This document shows, piece after piece, positions 7,361-14,423 of a stretch of 14,423 nucleotides of DNA. Below the pieces are notes generated by a model. That model made no database searches. It was not told the origin of the DNA and saw only the letters and a list, made by a program, of their open reading frames with translations. The stretch is from the NCBI GenBank assembly GCA_043780275.1, contig JAYWCV010000255.1, forward strand, positions 1 through 14,423. The letters are read 5' to 3'. Numbering within the stretch: position 1 is the first letter of the stretch; each line of letters starts with the position of its first letter. Made by a program: the position numbers and the translations under genes. Source of the DNA: MGR-bin208 sp043780275 (GTDB lineage: Bacteria; Bacteroidota; Bacteroidia; Chitinophagales; Chitinophagaceae).

Positions 7361-8512
7361 TTAAAATAAAAATTTAAATATTCCCGAAATAGGAGAATCA
7401 TTATCGTCTGCACCACCAGCTGCATACACATAATTCCCAATAGTTATTACAGATGCTGCATTAAGGCCAAAATTCATATATTGATAAGTCCACGTATTGG
7501 TGGTAGTATTTAGTATTTCAATTTTTTTAGAGTAATCAAAATAATAATAGTCGCCCCCGATAAATGCTATATTATTATTAATGGTGGCAATTTTAATATA
7601 TGCTTTTTTTTCAGACAAAAGCAACGTCGACAATTGATTGGTATTCATATCAAGTACTTCAATGGTTGCGGTATAGCCTCCGGCAAAATAAATTTTATTG
7701 TTTACTACACCAGCCTCCAGATCATAATGTGGTTCTGAGAGTTGAGCTGTACTCCAGGTGTTGGTACTATAATCAAAAATATCTACTGCTTTAGATGGTC
7801 CATAATAAGTTCTGCCTCCTGCAAATACAACTTTATTCCCAACTACAGCTACTGCCATATTATGGCGGGCTACACTAAGCTCTGCCCTCGACCATGTATT
7901 GGTTATGGCATTATAAATATCTACTCTTGAAGACTCATTAGGAGAACCTGTGGACCCTCCGGCAAATAAAACAAGGTTTCCAACTGAAGCGGAAGCCACA
8001 AAGCCGCGAGCTACACTTAACGACATAGTGCTCATAGCATTGGTATTTACATCGTATATGTCAATGACATCTGTTGGCAAATACCATCCTCCGGCATTCA
8101 ACCCTCCAGCAAAAAATACTTTATTATTAGATGCCGCAGCGCCAATTCCATAGCGGGCTAATGTCAATAATTTAGATGATACGGTTGAAGTAGTTACATC
8201 AAAAATATCAAGCGTTTTTGAAGAAGAGAATCCCGTCCATCCGCCGGCAAAAAATATTTTATTATTCACTGATGCAACTGCCATGCTGCTCCTAGGCTCT
8301 GTAAGATCCGCTAAATAGGTACTTCCGGGAAAAGGATTTGTTGTTGTGGGTGGCGGTGGTGGCGGTGGTGGTGGTGGCGGTGGTGGCGGTGGTGGTGGAG
8401 TAACTGTTATACTGTGCCCCGGAACTTCTTTTTTGCAAGAGTTAAGTAAATTTAATGTTGCAAAGAATAGAATGGCAATAATTATTTTTTTCATAATGAT
8501 TTTTTTAAGCAT
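7361..8512 (-). CDS. Kelch-repeat beta-propeller lipoprotein with polyproline linker
   Basis: This 383-residue protein starts with a lipoprotein signal ending LLNSC (Cys26), followed by KKE, then a linker with 17 consecutive prolines, then about seven Kelch-type repeats of 40-50 residues from about residue 65. Each repeat has the signature '(V/I)xNKxxFAGG...(V/I)DI(F/Y)(D/N)xxTNxWS', for example NNKVFFAGG, GNKVVFAGG and NNKIYFAGG. The repeats should form a closed propeller presented outside the membrane, probably for binding rather than catalysis. The first ATG is used; the ATG at residue 7 (8494) gives a more standard MKKIIIAILFF signal and may be the true start. It is the first gene of the lipoprotein cluster and is divergent from the kinase at 8724. 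Confidence 0.9.
   Translation of the reverse strand: MLKKIIMKKIIIAILFFATLNLLNSCKKEVPGHSITVTPPPPPPPPPPPPPPPPPTTTNPFPGSTYLADLTEPRSSMAVASVNNKIFFAGGWTGFSSSKTLDIFDVTTSTVSSKLLTLARYGIGAAASNNKVFFAGGLNAGGWYLPTDVIDIYDVNTNAMSTMSLSVARGFVASASVGNLVLFAGGSTGSPNESSRVDIYNAITNTWSRAELSVARHNMAVAVVGNKVVFAGGRTYYGPSKAVDIFDYSTNTWSTAQLSEPHYDLEAGVVNNKIYFAGGYTATIEVLDMNTNQLSTLLLSEKKAYIKIATINNNIAFIGGDYYYFDYSKKIEILNTTTNTWTYQYMNFGLNAASVITIGNYVYAAGGADDNDSPISGIFKFLF
8348..8398 (-). repeat. triplet tract encoding 17 prolines
   Basis: The 51 bases consist of TGG, CGG or one GGG triplets on the + strand, encoding consecutive Pro codons of the Kelch lipoprotein on the - strand. Length changes in whole triplets would keep the frame. 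The + strand is G-rich in runs of two, so weak G-quadruplex formation is possible. Confidence 0.95.
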
Positions 8513-8723
8513 TGAGTAAATATAATGGCATGAATAAGGGGTGAAACCTGCAATGCTGCCAAATAAACCATCTACTCACATACACTTTTAAAACTTAGAT
8601 GAAGTGACTTAGTAAGCTTTACCGTATGTCTGTCGTGAAAATGCCAACGTTCATCGCAATTGTCAGAAAGTAACATGAACAGATATTCTATAAAAGAATA
8701 ACTTACATCATACAATTTGCTAC
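8513..8723. promoter_or_regulatory. divergent intergenic region between lipoprotein operon and LytS/LytTR pair
   Basis: The 211-bp gap must hold promoters for the leftward Kelch gene and the rightward kinase gene. I see no clean Bacteroidota TAnnTTTG -7 box at a suitable distance. AACGTTCAT at 8646-8654 fits the half-site consensus reported for LytTR regulators, but a second correctly spaced half-site is not evident. No terminator is visible here. Confidence 0.4.
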
Positions 8724-9857
8724 ATGAATAATTATAAAGAGAACGCCTTTATATTTTCCAATAAATTGCGTTTATGGAGACATATAATTTTTTGGATTAC
8801 CCATATAATTATTTTTTCATTTCTTTTTAAGGTGCCTCTCCAATCTATCGGGAATATGCTTATACTATCTACCCTTTGGGTGCCTGTGTTTGTTTTATAT
8901 ACTTACCCGATAATGTATTGGATGCTGCCTTTTTACCTGCTAAAAGAAAAATATTTACAATTTTCCATCTTACTACTGGCATGGGCCGTAGCCGGTTATT
9001 TTTTAAATTATATTTTCAGAGTAAATGTTCTTTTTCCTTTTTCCGATTTATTACACTATAAAACAAATAATAAAAATCCCTGGGCGGTTAACAGCTATTT
9101 ATCTATGAATGTTATGGCTGGCTTTGGCTGTATGATTATCTTATTTAAGTATTGGATAAAAAAACAGCGGGAATGGATGCAGGCTGAAAAAGAAAAAATT
9201 AGTGCAGAGTTGCAATTATTAAAAGCACAGGTACACCCACACTTTTTGTTTAATACACTTAATAATATTTATTCAGTTTCGCTGGAAACATCGCCAAAAA
9301 CTTCGCAGTTGATCCTGAAGCTTTCTTCATTGCTAAACTATATGCTATATGAATGTAAAACAGAACATGTGCTGCTGGAGAAAGAAATAAAAGTGATGAA
9401 AGATTATATTGACCTGGAAAAAGAACGTTATGCAAATAAACTTGAGATATCACTGAATATAGAAGGCGATATTAAAGATAAATATATTGCTCCTTTATTA
9501 CTTTTACCCTTTCTTGAAAATGCTTTTAAACATGGCACTTCAGAGCAATTGGAAAAACCATGGCTAAGTATGAATCTCACAGTATATCAAAATACGCTTA
9601 GGTGTAAAATTGCAAATAGTAAAAATGAGGATATAACTGTAAATGAAAATGGTATTGGTATTATAAATGTAAAAAAAAGATTAGCGTTATTATACCCGGG
9701 GTTGTATGAATTGGAAATAAACAATGAAAGTGATTTCTTTGTAGTGTCTCTCATACTGCAACTAAAATCAGCTACTGAGAGTAAAATAATGACAGAAAAA
9801 ATAAACCTTTTTACCGAAACTTTTGCCTCAAATGATACTACGCTGTCTATTAGTTGA
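8724..9857 (+). CDS. LytS/YehU-type membrane sensor histidine kinase
   Basis: This 377-residue protein has four membrane segments at roughly 18-38, 46-66, 76-97 and 126-145, with almost no extracytoplasmic domain, so it probably senses within or near the membrane. A short coiled coil leads to QVHPHFLFNTLNNIYS, the PF06580 phosphoacceptor motif, with His173. The ATPase N-box LPFLENAFKHG carries Asn266, and ENGIGIINVKKRL (309-312 for NGIG) is the G-box. The Asp expected before NGIG is Glu, which is common in this subfamily. The 3' end overlaps the regulator gene by 26 bp, so the two are almost surely co-translated. No strong Shine-Dalgarno is seen before the ATG. Unlike the kinase at 449, it has no TPR sensor. 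Confidence 0.93.
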   Translation: MNNYKENAFIFSNKLRLWRHIIFWITHIIIFSFLFKVPLQSIGNMLILSTLWVPVFVLYTYPIMYWMLPFYLLKEKYLQFSILLLAWAVAGYFLNYIFRVNVLFPFSDLLHYKTNNKNPWAVNSYLSMNVMAGFGCMIILFKYWIKKQREWMQAEKEKISAELQLLKAQVHPHFLFNTLNNIYSVSLETSPKTSQLILKLSSLLNYMLYECKTEHVLLEKEIKVMKDYIDLEKERYANKLEISLNIEGDIKDKYIAPLLLLPFLENAFKHGTSEQLEKPWLSMNLTVYQNTLRCKIANSKNEDITVNENGIGIINVKKRLALLYPGLYELEINNESDFFVVSLILQLKSATESKIMTEKINLFTETFASNDTTLSIS

Positions 9858-10554
9858 TGATGAACCCCTTGCTTTGAAGGTTTTGCAATCCCATATTGCT
9901 AATGTGAATGGTTTACAAATTGTAGCCCAATGTAAAAATGCCATAGAAGCAATTGATGTGCTGCATCAAAAACAGGTAGATCTTATTTTCCTTGATATTA
10001 AAATGCCTAAATTACTGGGAACTGACTTTATAAAAAACCTTTCCAGCCGTCCTAAAATAATTTTTGTAACCGGTTACCGTGAGTACGCAATTGAGGGTTA
10101 TGACCTTGATGCGATTGATTACCTGTTAAAACCTGTTTCTTTTGAAAGATTCGTACAGGCTGTATCCAAGGCAAAAAAAATGGTAGGTAGTGAAATGCAA
10201 AATCATAGTGAAGAGTACAAAGCAAACCCAGAAGAGTTTTTTTATTTAAAAGTGGATAAGAATATGCAAAAAGTTTTTATAAATGAGATCTTATATATTG
10301 AAAGCTTAAAAGATTATATAAAAGTTTGTTTAACCACAGGTAAAAATTTGCTGGTAAGACAATCTATTACTTCTATCGAAAAACTTTTATCCGCTCACCG
10401 GTTTTTAAGAGTACATCGTTCCTATATTGTTTCGATTGATAAAATAACAGCATTCAATAATATTTTTGTACAATTACAATCAAATGAAATACCTATTGGA
10501 AAATTATATAAGCATGCTGTTATGGAAGTAATAAATCTTCGCCGGATCAATTAA
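9832..10554 (+). CDS. REC-LytTR response regulator (partner of the kinase at 8724)
   Basis: With the ATG at 9832 the product is 240 residues, starting MILRCLLVDDEP as is typical for the family. A TTG three codons upstream (9823) is a possible but less likely start. The receiver has Asp9-Asp10, phosphoacceptor Asp55 (LIFLDIKMP), Thr80 and Lys100. The LytTR domain (about 132-238) contains YLKVDKNMQKVFINEILYIE, HRFLRVHRSYIVSIDKI and IPIGKLYK. It overlaps the kinase gene, indicating translational coupling. Its last 8 bases overlap the end of the convergent receptor gene, leaving no room for a terminator between them. The target is unknown; the divergent lipoprotein operon and the convergent receptor are the obvious candidates. 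Confidence 0.94.
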   Translation: MILRCLLVDDEPLALKVLQSHIANVNGLQIVAQCKNAIEAIDVLHQKQVDLIFLDIKMPKLLGTDFIKNLSSRPKIIFVTGYREYAIEGYDLDAIDYLLKPVSFERFVQAVSKAKKMVGSEMQNHSEEYKANPEEFFYLKVDKNMQKVFINEILYIESLKDYIKVCLTTGKNLLVRQSITSIEKLLSAHRFLRVHRSYIVSIDKITAFNNIFVQLQSNEIPIGKLYKHAVMEVINLRRIN

Positions 10555-13500
10555 AATTTATTCTAAAACCAAGTTGGCTTATCCACCTGGCGCTGTTGCC
10601 GGGTAAGGTACTTGCCTGAATGGAATAGGGTTTGCCATTAAAAGGAGTAAACTGGTATTGGGGAGTAAGATTTGACGTATTAGCAAAGCCTGCAAACCTG
10701 ATCAATGGAAAATTATCCCTGTCAGTAAAATATATTCGTCCCCAGTTTTTGTTAAGCAAATTGGTAAAATTAAAAATATCCAATGTTACACTAAAGCTTG
10801 TTTCCTTTTGTTTCAATTTTATTTTAAAATCCTGTTGAAGACGAACATCAATAATATGTGTAAACGGTAACCTTGCCCCGTTTCTTTCTGCAAATTCTCC
10901 CCGGTGTCTACTTAAATATTTATCACTTTCAATAAAACTGTTCAATAAATCTTTTTGTTGCTGCGCTGAATAAGTTGTTGTTCCTATTACGTTTGGTATA
11001 AAAGTCATTGCAGAAAGGTTTGTTGCAGTAGGAATGTAAATCAGGTCAAAATTATTGTCCCTGTTACTGTTGCTTCCATTATCATTTATCATACTCCCAC
11101 TGTAAACATAGCTGTAAGGGTTACCTGAATGCCCGTTATAAAATAATGTGAAAGTGGTTGCTAAATTATTGTTAGCATAACTGAATTTCTTTTCAAGGTT
11201 AGCTGTCAACCTGTGTCGCAAATCCACATCCGAAACGGATAAGCCCGTGAAATTTTTACCATCAACAGTTTCAGTGCCCCGCCATTGATTACTAAATACC
11301 GAATTGTTTTGGGATGGCTCAAAAAGAACCCTGCTTTTTCCAAACGTATAAGATGCATTGAAATAAAAATTGTTACGAAATTGCTTATCCGTTATAATGG
11401 TTATACTATAAGATGATCCCTTCTTTCCATGGTTATTGCTCATCAAATATATTTGGCCGGTATAGGGATTGCTGCCATTAAAAGCAAGCGGTATGGGATC
11501 CGGAAAAGGGTTAAGAGAATAAATGTTTCTTGCATCCGGGGCAGATGATCGCTTTGTGGGTGGTAAAATATTTACATTAGTATATTTTGTTTCATGAATA
11601 TTTTTTGTACCTATTGCTTCTACAGTAATCGTCCAATTACTTTTTAAACGCTTTATAACCGTAAGCGATGATCTGAAAACAGTTGGGTATTTAAAATCTT
11701 TGGAAATCAAATCCAGTTCTCCTTTTGCATTTGCAGGATTAATCCCCAATGATTGTGGGGTTGGCTGATTATAAGGATCAGGATTAAATTTTAATCCATA
11801 TTGCTGGGGATTAATATTAATGCTGCCGATAGAGACGCCATTGTTTTGTTGAAGTACGCTGCCCCAGACGTTTAAAATATGACCGGTAAATATTCCGCCG
11901 CCTCCTTTTATAATAATATTTTTATCAGGAATTTTATACGTGAAACCAATGCGTGGTGATAATTGCCAATGAGGTTTCATTGGCTGCCCTGCTCTTGATC
12001 CTTCAAGGTCATAAAATCTGGAAATGATATTGATAGCAGTATCATTAAAAAATTTGTCTTCTACGGTACGGGTCGGGAGAAAATTATTGTCTACTCTTAC
12101 TCCGAAATTCATATTAAGTTTTGTATTCACCCGGAAATTATCATTTACAAAAATACTGGCGTGAAAAGTTTTTAAATTTGCGGCAGCAAGCGTTTTATCA
12201 CCGTCCGGTTTATCCAATAAAGAAAAAGACTTTTGGAAACGGGTAGGAAAATTGTCAATCATAAAGTCATTCAGGTTACGGAATTGGTAGGTACCAAAAA
12301 AATTGGGAATTTGGGCATCATCAATCTTACTAAAGTTAATATCGAATCCTGTTGAAATAGTATGTTTCTGTTTTATAAATTTCAAAATATTAGATATTGT
12401 AATATCAGTTGCTTTAATAAGACTTAAGGCTCCAGCTGGTGCACTGCCAAATACTATAGTTGCAGTGCCATCCTGGATGCTGACACGTGGAAAAGCTTTA
12501 CCAATCCATTTACGATCATCTTTTTCATTTGTGATAGTAAATAGAAAACGATTACTTACTTTGTTGATAAAAAAACATTTCCATTCCAAACTTGCAGAGT
12601 GAGTTTTTGTGGGAAAAGCGCTTCCATTGTTTGAAAAGTTTATAAGGTTACTGCCGCTTTGCATTTGAGGCGCTGCCCGTTGGGCCATATTATAGCGATA
12701 GCTAACAGTTAATTTATTTTTAGCTGATGGGTTCCAATCTATCTTGGTAACAAAACGGTCTGCATTTAATTTATCGGTATTCTCAAGAAAACTCCCTGGC
12801 TCGTATTGATATTTGGTTCTCAACAGATTTGAAAGGGCATTTAACTGCTGCAGATTAACAGTGCCCCTGTACTCAGCAATATTAAAGACTTGTGGCCTCA
12901 GCTCAGATTGTTTTTCAACTAAAAAAAAATAGAACACTTTATTTTTTATAATTGGCCCACCAATTCTTACACCTGTAGTTTGGTTTGAAAAAGTTGGTAA
13001 TTTAGGGCGTTCAAACATACCGGGAAATCCGGGCTTTTCAACAGGCATTGGTGATCTGCCGGCTAATTGCTCATTCCGGAAATAATACCATGCAGATGCT
13101 TTTATGTGATTAGTACCCGAACGTGTGATTGCATTTATACTGCCACCTGTAAAATTGCCATACTGTACATCATATGGCGCCAACAATATTTTTATTTCCT
13201 CGATAGCATCTATAGAAATTGGAGGAGAGCCTGTTAGTCCACCATTAGTGCCGCTTTGAGACAAACCAAGTATATCATTATTATTGGCTCCGTCAATAAA
13301 AAAAGCGTTAAACCTTGAGCTTTGTCCTGCAAGCGCAATCATGCCATCGCCATTTACCTTAGCTTGTGGCACAAGGCGGATATAATCCTGCAAATTGCGT
13401 GAGATGGAAGGAAGAGCATGTAGCTTTTGATTATTAATACCCGTTTCTATTCCTGTTTTATTACTTATCAGATTTCTTACAGTTACTTCCTGCATGATAA

Positions 13501-13885
13501 TGTTCTTCTCTTTTAATATAAAATCAACAGCATCATTATTACTTAGGCTGAAAAAATTATCCGAAGAATTAAGATTCAGAAAAACATTTTCTTTCTTTTC
13601 CGTCTCATATCCCGTATAACTCACAACAATGGTATAGGGTCCCCCGGGGTTTAAATTAAAAAAATGAAAATAGCCGTCTGCCCTGCTTTGTGAAATGAAA
13701 GTATTTTTTGTAGGCTCATGAATTGCGGCAACCGTTGCGCCATACAGGATTTTGGATTTTTCATTAGTTATTTTTCCCGATACCTGGCTGTTTGTTTCCT
13801 GTGCATAGGTCTGTCCATCTATAATATGAGCGAAGCCCAAAAAAAAATATGCAAAAGAGGCTTTTATAAAATTTAAAGGAGGCAT
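10547..13885 (-). CDS. Oar-like TonB-dependent outer-membrane receptor
   Basis: This 1112-residue protein has a signal peptide (about 1-29, ending TYAQ) and a carboxypeptidase-regulatory-like beta-sandwich at about 34-105 (VSGKITNEKSKILYGATVAA ... GYFHFFNLNPGGPYTIVVSYTGYE). A plug domain at about 145-258 contains FIDGANNND and GGSINAITRSGTNH. A long, strand-rich barrel runs to the C terminus. The length and the 'SINAITRSGTN' plug end fit the Oar-like branch of TonB receptors, first known from Myxococcus. Such proteins import bulky ligands or act in adhesion and protein export; the ligand here is unknown. No SusD-like partner gene follows, so it is probably not a glycan SusC system. The gene ends inside the convergent regulator gene (8-bp overlap). 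Confidence 0.92.
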   Translation of the reverse strand: MPPLNFIKASFAYFFLGFAHIIDGQTYAQETNSQVSGKITNEKSKILYGATVAAIHEPTKNTFISQSRADGYFHFFNLNPGGPYTIVVSYTGYETEKKENVFLNLNSSDNFFSLSNNDAVDFILKEKNIIMQEVTVRNLISNKTGIETGINNQKLHALPSISRNLQDYIRLVPQAKVNGDGMIALAGQSSRFNAFFIDGANNNDILGLSQSGTNGGLTGSPPISIDAIEEIKILLAPYDVQYGNFTGGSINAITRSGTNHIKASAWYYFRNEQLAGRSPMPVEKPGFPGMFERPKLPTFSNQTTGVRIGGPIIKNKVFYFFLVEKQSELRPQVFNIAEYRGTVNLQQLNALSNLLRTKYQYEPGSFLENTDKLNADRFVTKIDWNPSAKNKLTVSYRYNMAQRAAPQMQSGSNLINFSNNGSAFPTKTHSASLEWKCFFINKVSNRFLFTITNEKDDRKWIGKAFPRVSIQDGTATIVFGSAPAGALSLIKATDITISNILKFIKQKHTISTGFDINFSKIDDAQIPNFFGTYQFRNLNDFMIDNFPTRFQKSFSLLDKPDGDKTLAAANLKTFHASIFVNDNFRVNTKLNMNFGVRVDNNFLPTRTVEDKFFNDTAINIISRFYDLEGSRAGQPMKPHWQLSPRIGFTYKIPDKNIIIKGGGGIFTGHILNVWGSVLQQNNGVSIGSININPQQYGLKFNPDPYNQPTPQSLGINPANAKGELDLISKDFKYPTVFRSSLTVIKRLKSNWTITVEAIGTKNIHETKYTNVNILPPTKRSSAPDARNIYSLNPFPDPIPLAFNGSNPYTGQIYLMSNNHGKKGSSYSITIITDKQFRNNFYFNASYTFGKSRVLFEPSQNNSVFSNQWRGTETVDGKNFTGLSVSDVDLRHRLTANLEKKFSYANNNLATTFTLFYNGHSGNPYSYVYSGSMINDNGSNSNRDNNFDLIYIPTATNLSAMTFIPNVIGTTTYSAQQQKDLLNSFIESDKYLSRHRGEFAERNGARLPFTHIIDVRLQQDFKIKLKQKETSFSVTLDIFNFTNLLNKNWGRIYFTDRDNFPLIRFAGFANTSNLTPQYQFTPFNGKPYSIQASTLPGNSARWISQLGFRINFN

Positions 13886-14170
13886 TCCTGCTATATAATC
13901 TTCAATTTACATTAATTTATGCATCAACAGAAACAGGGGTATGTAAATTATCGTTTTCTAAAAATAGTAAAATGTGGAGGAACTAGAATTACAGGCATCA
14001 CTAAACATGAAAATCTTGCCTTAGCAGGGAATACAATGAGGTTCAAGCCCTCTGATAACTTTTTAAAATTTAAAAAAGAAGCAAACATCTTATATATTAT
14101 GAAATACAGGGTCCAATTCAATGTTCATCAGCACCTTTTTGAATATTAGTAGTTAATAATCAAACAAGAA
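13886..14170. other. AT-rich gap with no convincing gene
   Basis: This 285-bp stretch upstream of the receptor should hold its promoter on the - strand, but no consensus box is clear. A purine-rich AGCAGGA lies just before the receptor ATG. A 76-codon + strand frame at 13919-14149 has no recognisable motif and an ordinary A/T-rich composition, so I do not call it a gene. Confidence 0.5.
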
Positions 14171-14208
14171 GCCTCTCAGATCCTTCGATAAACTCAGGAC
14201 TGAAAGGC
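14171..14208 (-). terminator. second terminator downstream of the right 5S gene, with an inserted loop
   Basis: On the - strand GCCTTTCAG (14208-14200) pairs with CTGAGAGGC (14179-14171) over 9 bp with one G-U, followed by a T-rich stretch. It corresponds to the hairpin at 4788-4816. Its loop contains TCCTTCGATAAACTCAGGA (14180s-14198), itself a small inverted repeat (TCCT...AGGA), where the left copy has only AAA. Confidence 0.6.
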
Positions 14209-14213
14209 TTTTC

Positions 14214-14228
14214 AATAAGAATGGCAGC
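14214..14228 (-). repeat. duplicate of the 5S 3' tail (right module)
   Basis: AATAAGAATGGCAGC at 14214-14228 is identical to 14325-14339, the 3' end of the right 5S gene with its flank. The copies are 111 bp apart in the same orientation. Confidence 0.85.
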
Positions 14229-14249
14229 CAAAGGAGCAAAGCGAGTGAG

Positions 14250-14273
14250 TCCCGATAGCGAAGCGTATCGGGA
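14250..14273. repeat. perfect 8-bp stem hairpin, right copy
   Basis: TCCCGATA and TATCGGGA flank the loop GCGAAGCG, identical to 4856-4879. Conservation of both stem and loop between the two modules reflects either recent duplication or function. Confidence 0.8.
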
Positions 14274-14290
14274 TATCTACAGTTTTCCAC

Positions 14291-14323
14291 AAAAAAACCC
14301 TGACTAAATAAATAGTCAGGGTT
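14291..14323 (-). terminator. 5S rRNA terminator, intact copy
   Basis: On the - strand AACCCTGACTA (14323-14313) pairs perfectly with TAGTCAGGGTT (14306-14296) over 11 bp around a 6-base loop, with further T residues to 14291. It starts 9 bp after the 5S 3' end, a textbook intrinsic terminator. Confidence 0.9.
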
Positions 14324-14331
14324 AAATAAGA

Positions 14332-14423
14332 ATGGCAGCTACCTACTCTCCCGCATTGTTGTGCAGTACCATCGGCCATGAGGGGCTTAACTTCTCTGTT
14401 CGGTATGGGAAGAGGTGAACACC
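14332..14423 (-). rRNA. rrf: 5S ribosomal RNA, second copy (5' end outside window)
   Basis: The 3' 92 bases of a 5S gene are present; about 17 bases of its 5' end should lie beyond the window. It is identical to the 5S at 4936-5044 over the shared length except for one base (T at 14404 for G at 5008 on the + strand). Whether a 23S gene precedes it on the - strand cannot be seen. The intact terminator suggests this copy is closer to the ancestral state. Confidence 0.93.

Larger units (their letters stand above)
14221..14423 (-). repeat. direct repeat, right copy (5S module, cut by window end)
   Basis: This is the second copy of the module at 4827-5027, in the same orientation about 9.4 kb away. 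It contains the 5S tail duplicate, the hairpin, the terminator and the partial 5S gene. Confidence 0.9.

Noticed and set aside
8348..8398. CRISPR-like or minisatellite array
   Set aside because: The repetition is a simple triplet run encoding proline in frame, with no spacers.
12303..12602. 99-codon + strand open frame
   Set aside because: It lies fully antisense within the barrel-coding part of the TonB-dependent receptor and shows no motif of its own.
10547..13885. SusC-type glycan receptor
   Set aside because: No SusD-like gene accompanies it, and the plug-end pattern (SINAITRSGTNH) and the overall layout fit the Oar-like branch better.
13919..14149. 76-codon + strand open frame beside the receptor gene
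   Set aside because: No motif, no plausible ribosome site and no coding-like composition; it lies in the probable promoter region of the receptor.

Overview
The window reads as chromosomal DNA of a Bacteroidota member, plausibly Chitinophagaceae (the family is a guess). The evidence is low GC, A-rich start contexts mostly without Shine-Dalgarno sequences, lipoproteins with 'SC(K/Q)K' N-termini, an Oar-like TonB-dependent receptor with an N-terminal carboxypeptidase-regulatory domain, and LytS-type kinases paired with LytTR regulators. No tRNA, CRISPR array, transposase or integrase gene was found.

Left part (1-4772, + strand): the C-terminal end of a LytTR response regulator is followed by a TPR-containing sensor kinase, a second full-length LytTR regulator and a DoxX-like membrane protein. 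The two LytTR domains are 67% identical without gaps, so the locus looks like tandemly duplicated kinase/regulator units. A REP-like inverted repeat lies between the kinase and its regulator.

Middle (4773-5143): a complete 5S rRNA gene on the - strand stands alone. Only 99 bp separate it from a protein gene, so no 23S gene precedes it. Downstream of it in its own direction are a damaged terminator, a conserved hairpin, a second copy of the 5S tail and a second terminator.

Right part (5144-13885): three - strand genes (Kelch lipoprotein, beta-rich lipoprotein of unknown function, vanadium-haloperoxidase-like lipoprotein) look like one operon for exported proteins. Divergent from them is a LytS/LytTR pair whose genes overlap. 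That pair meets a large - strand Oar-like TonB-dependent receptor tail to tail, with an 8-bp overlap. The exported enzyme, exported beta-propeller, outer-membrane receptor and two-component pair may form a cell-envelope module, but this is inferred from neighbourhood only.

Right edge (14171-14423): the 5S module recurs in the same orientation and is cut by the window end. The 9.3-kb block 5045-14331 is therefore bracketed by about 200-bp, nearly identical direct repeats centred on 5S genes. This is the most unusual structure seen here and suggests insertion or duplication at a 5S locus.
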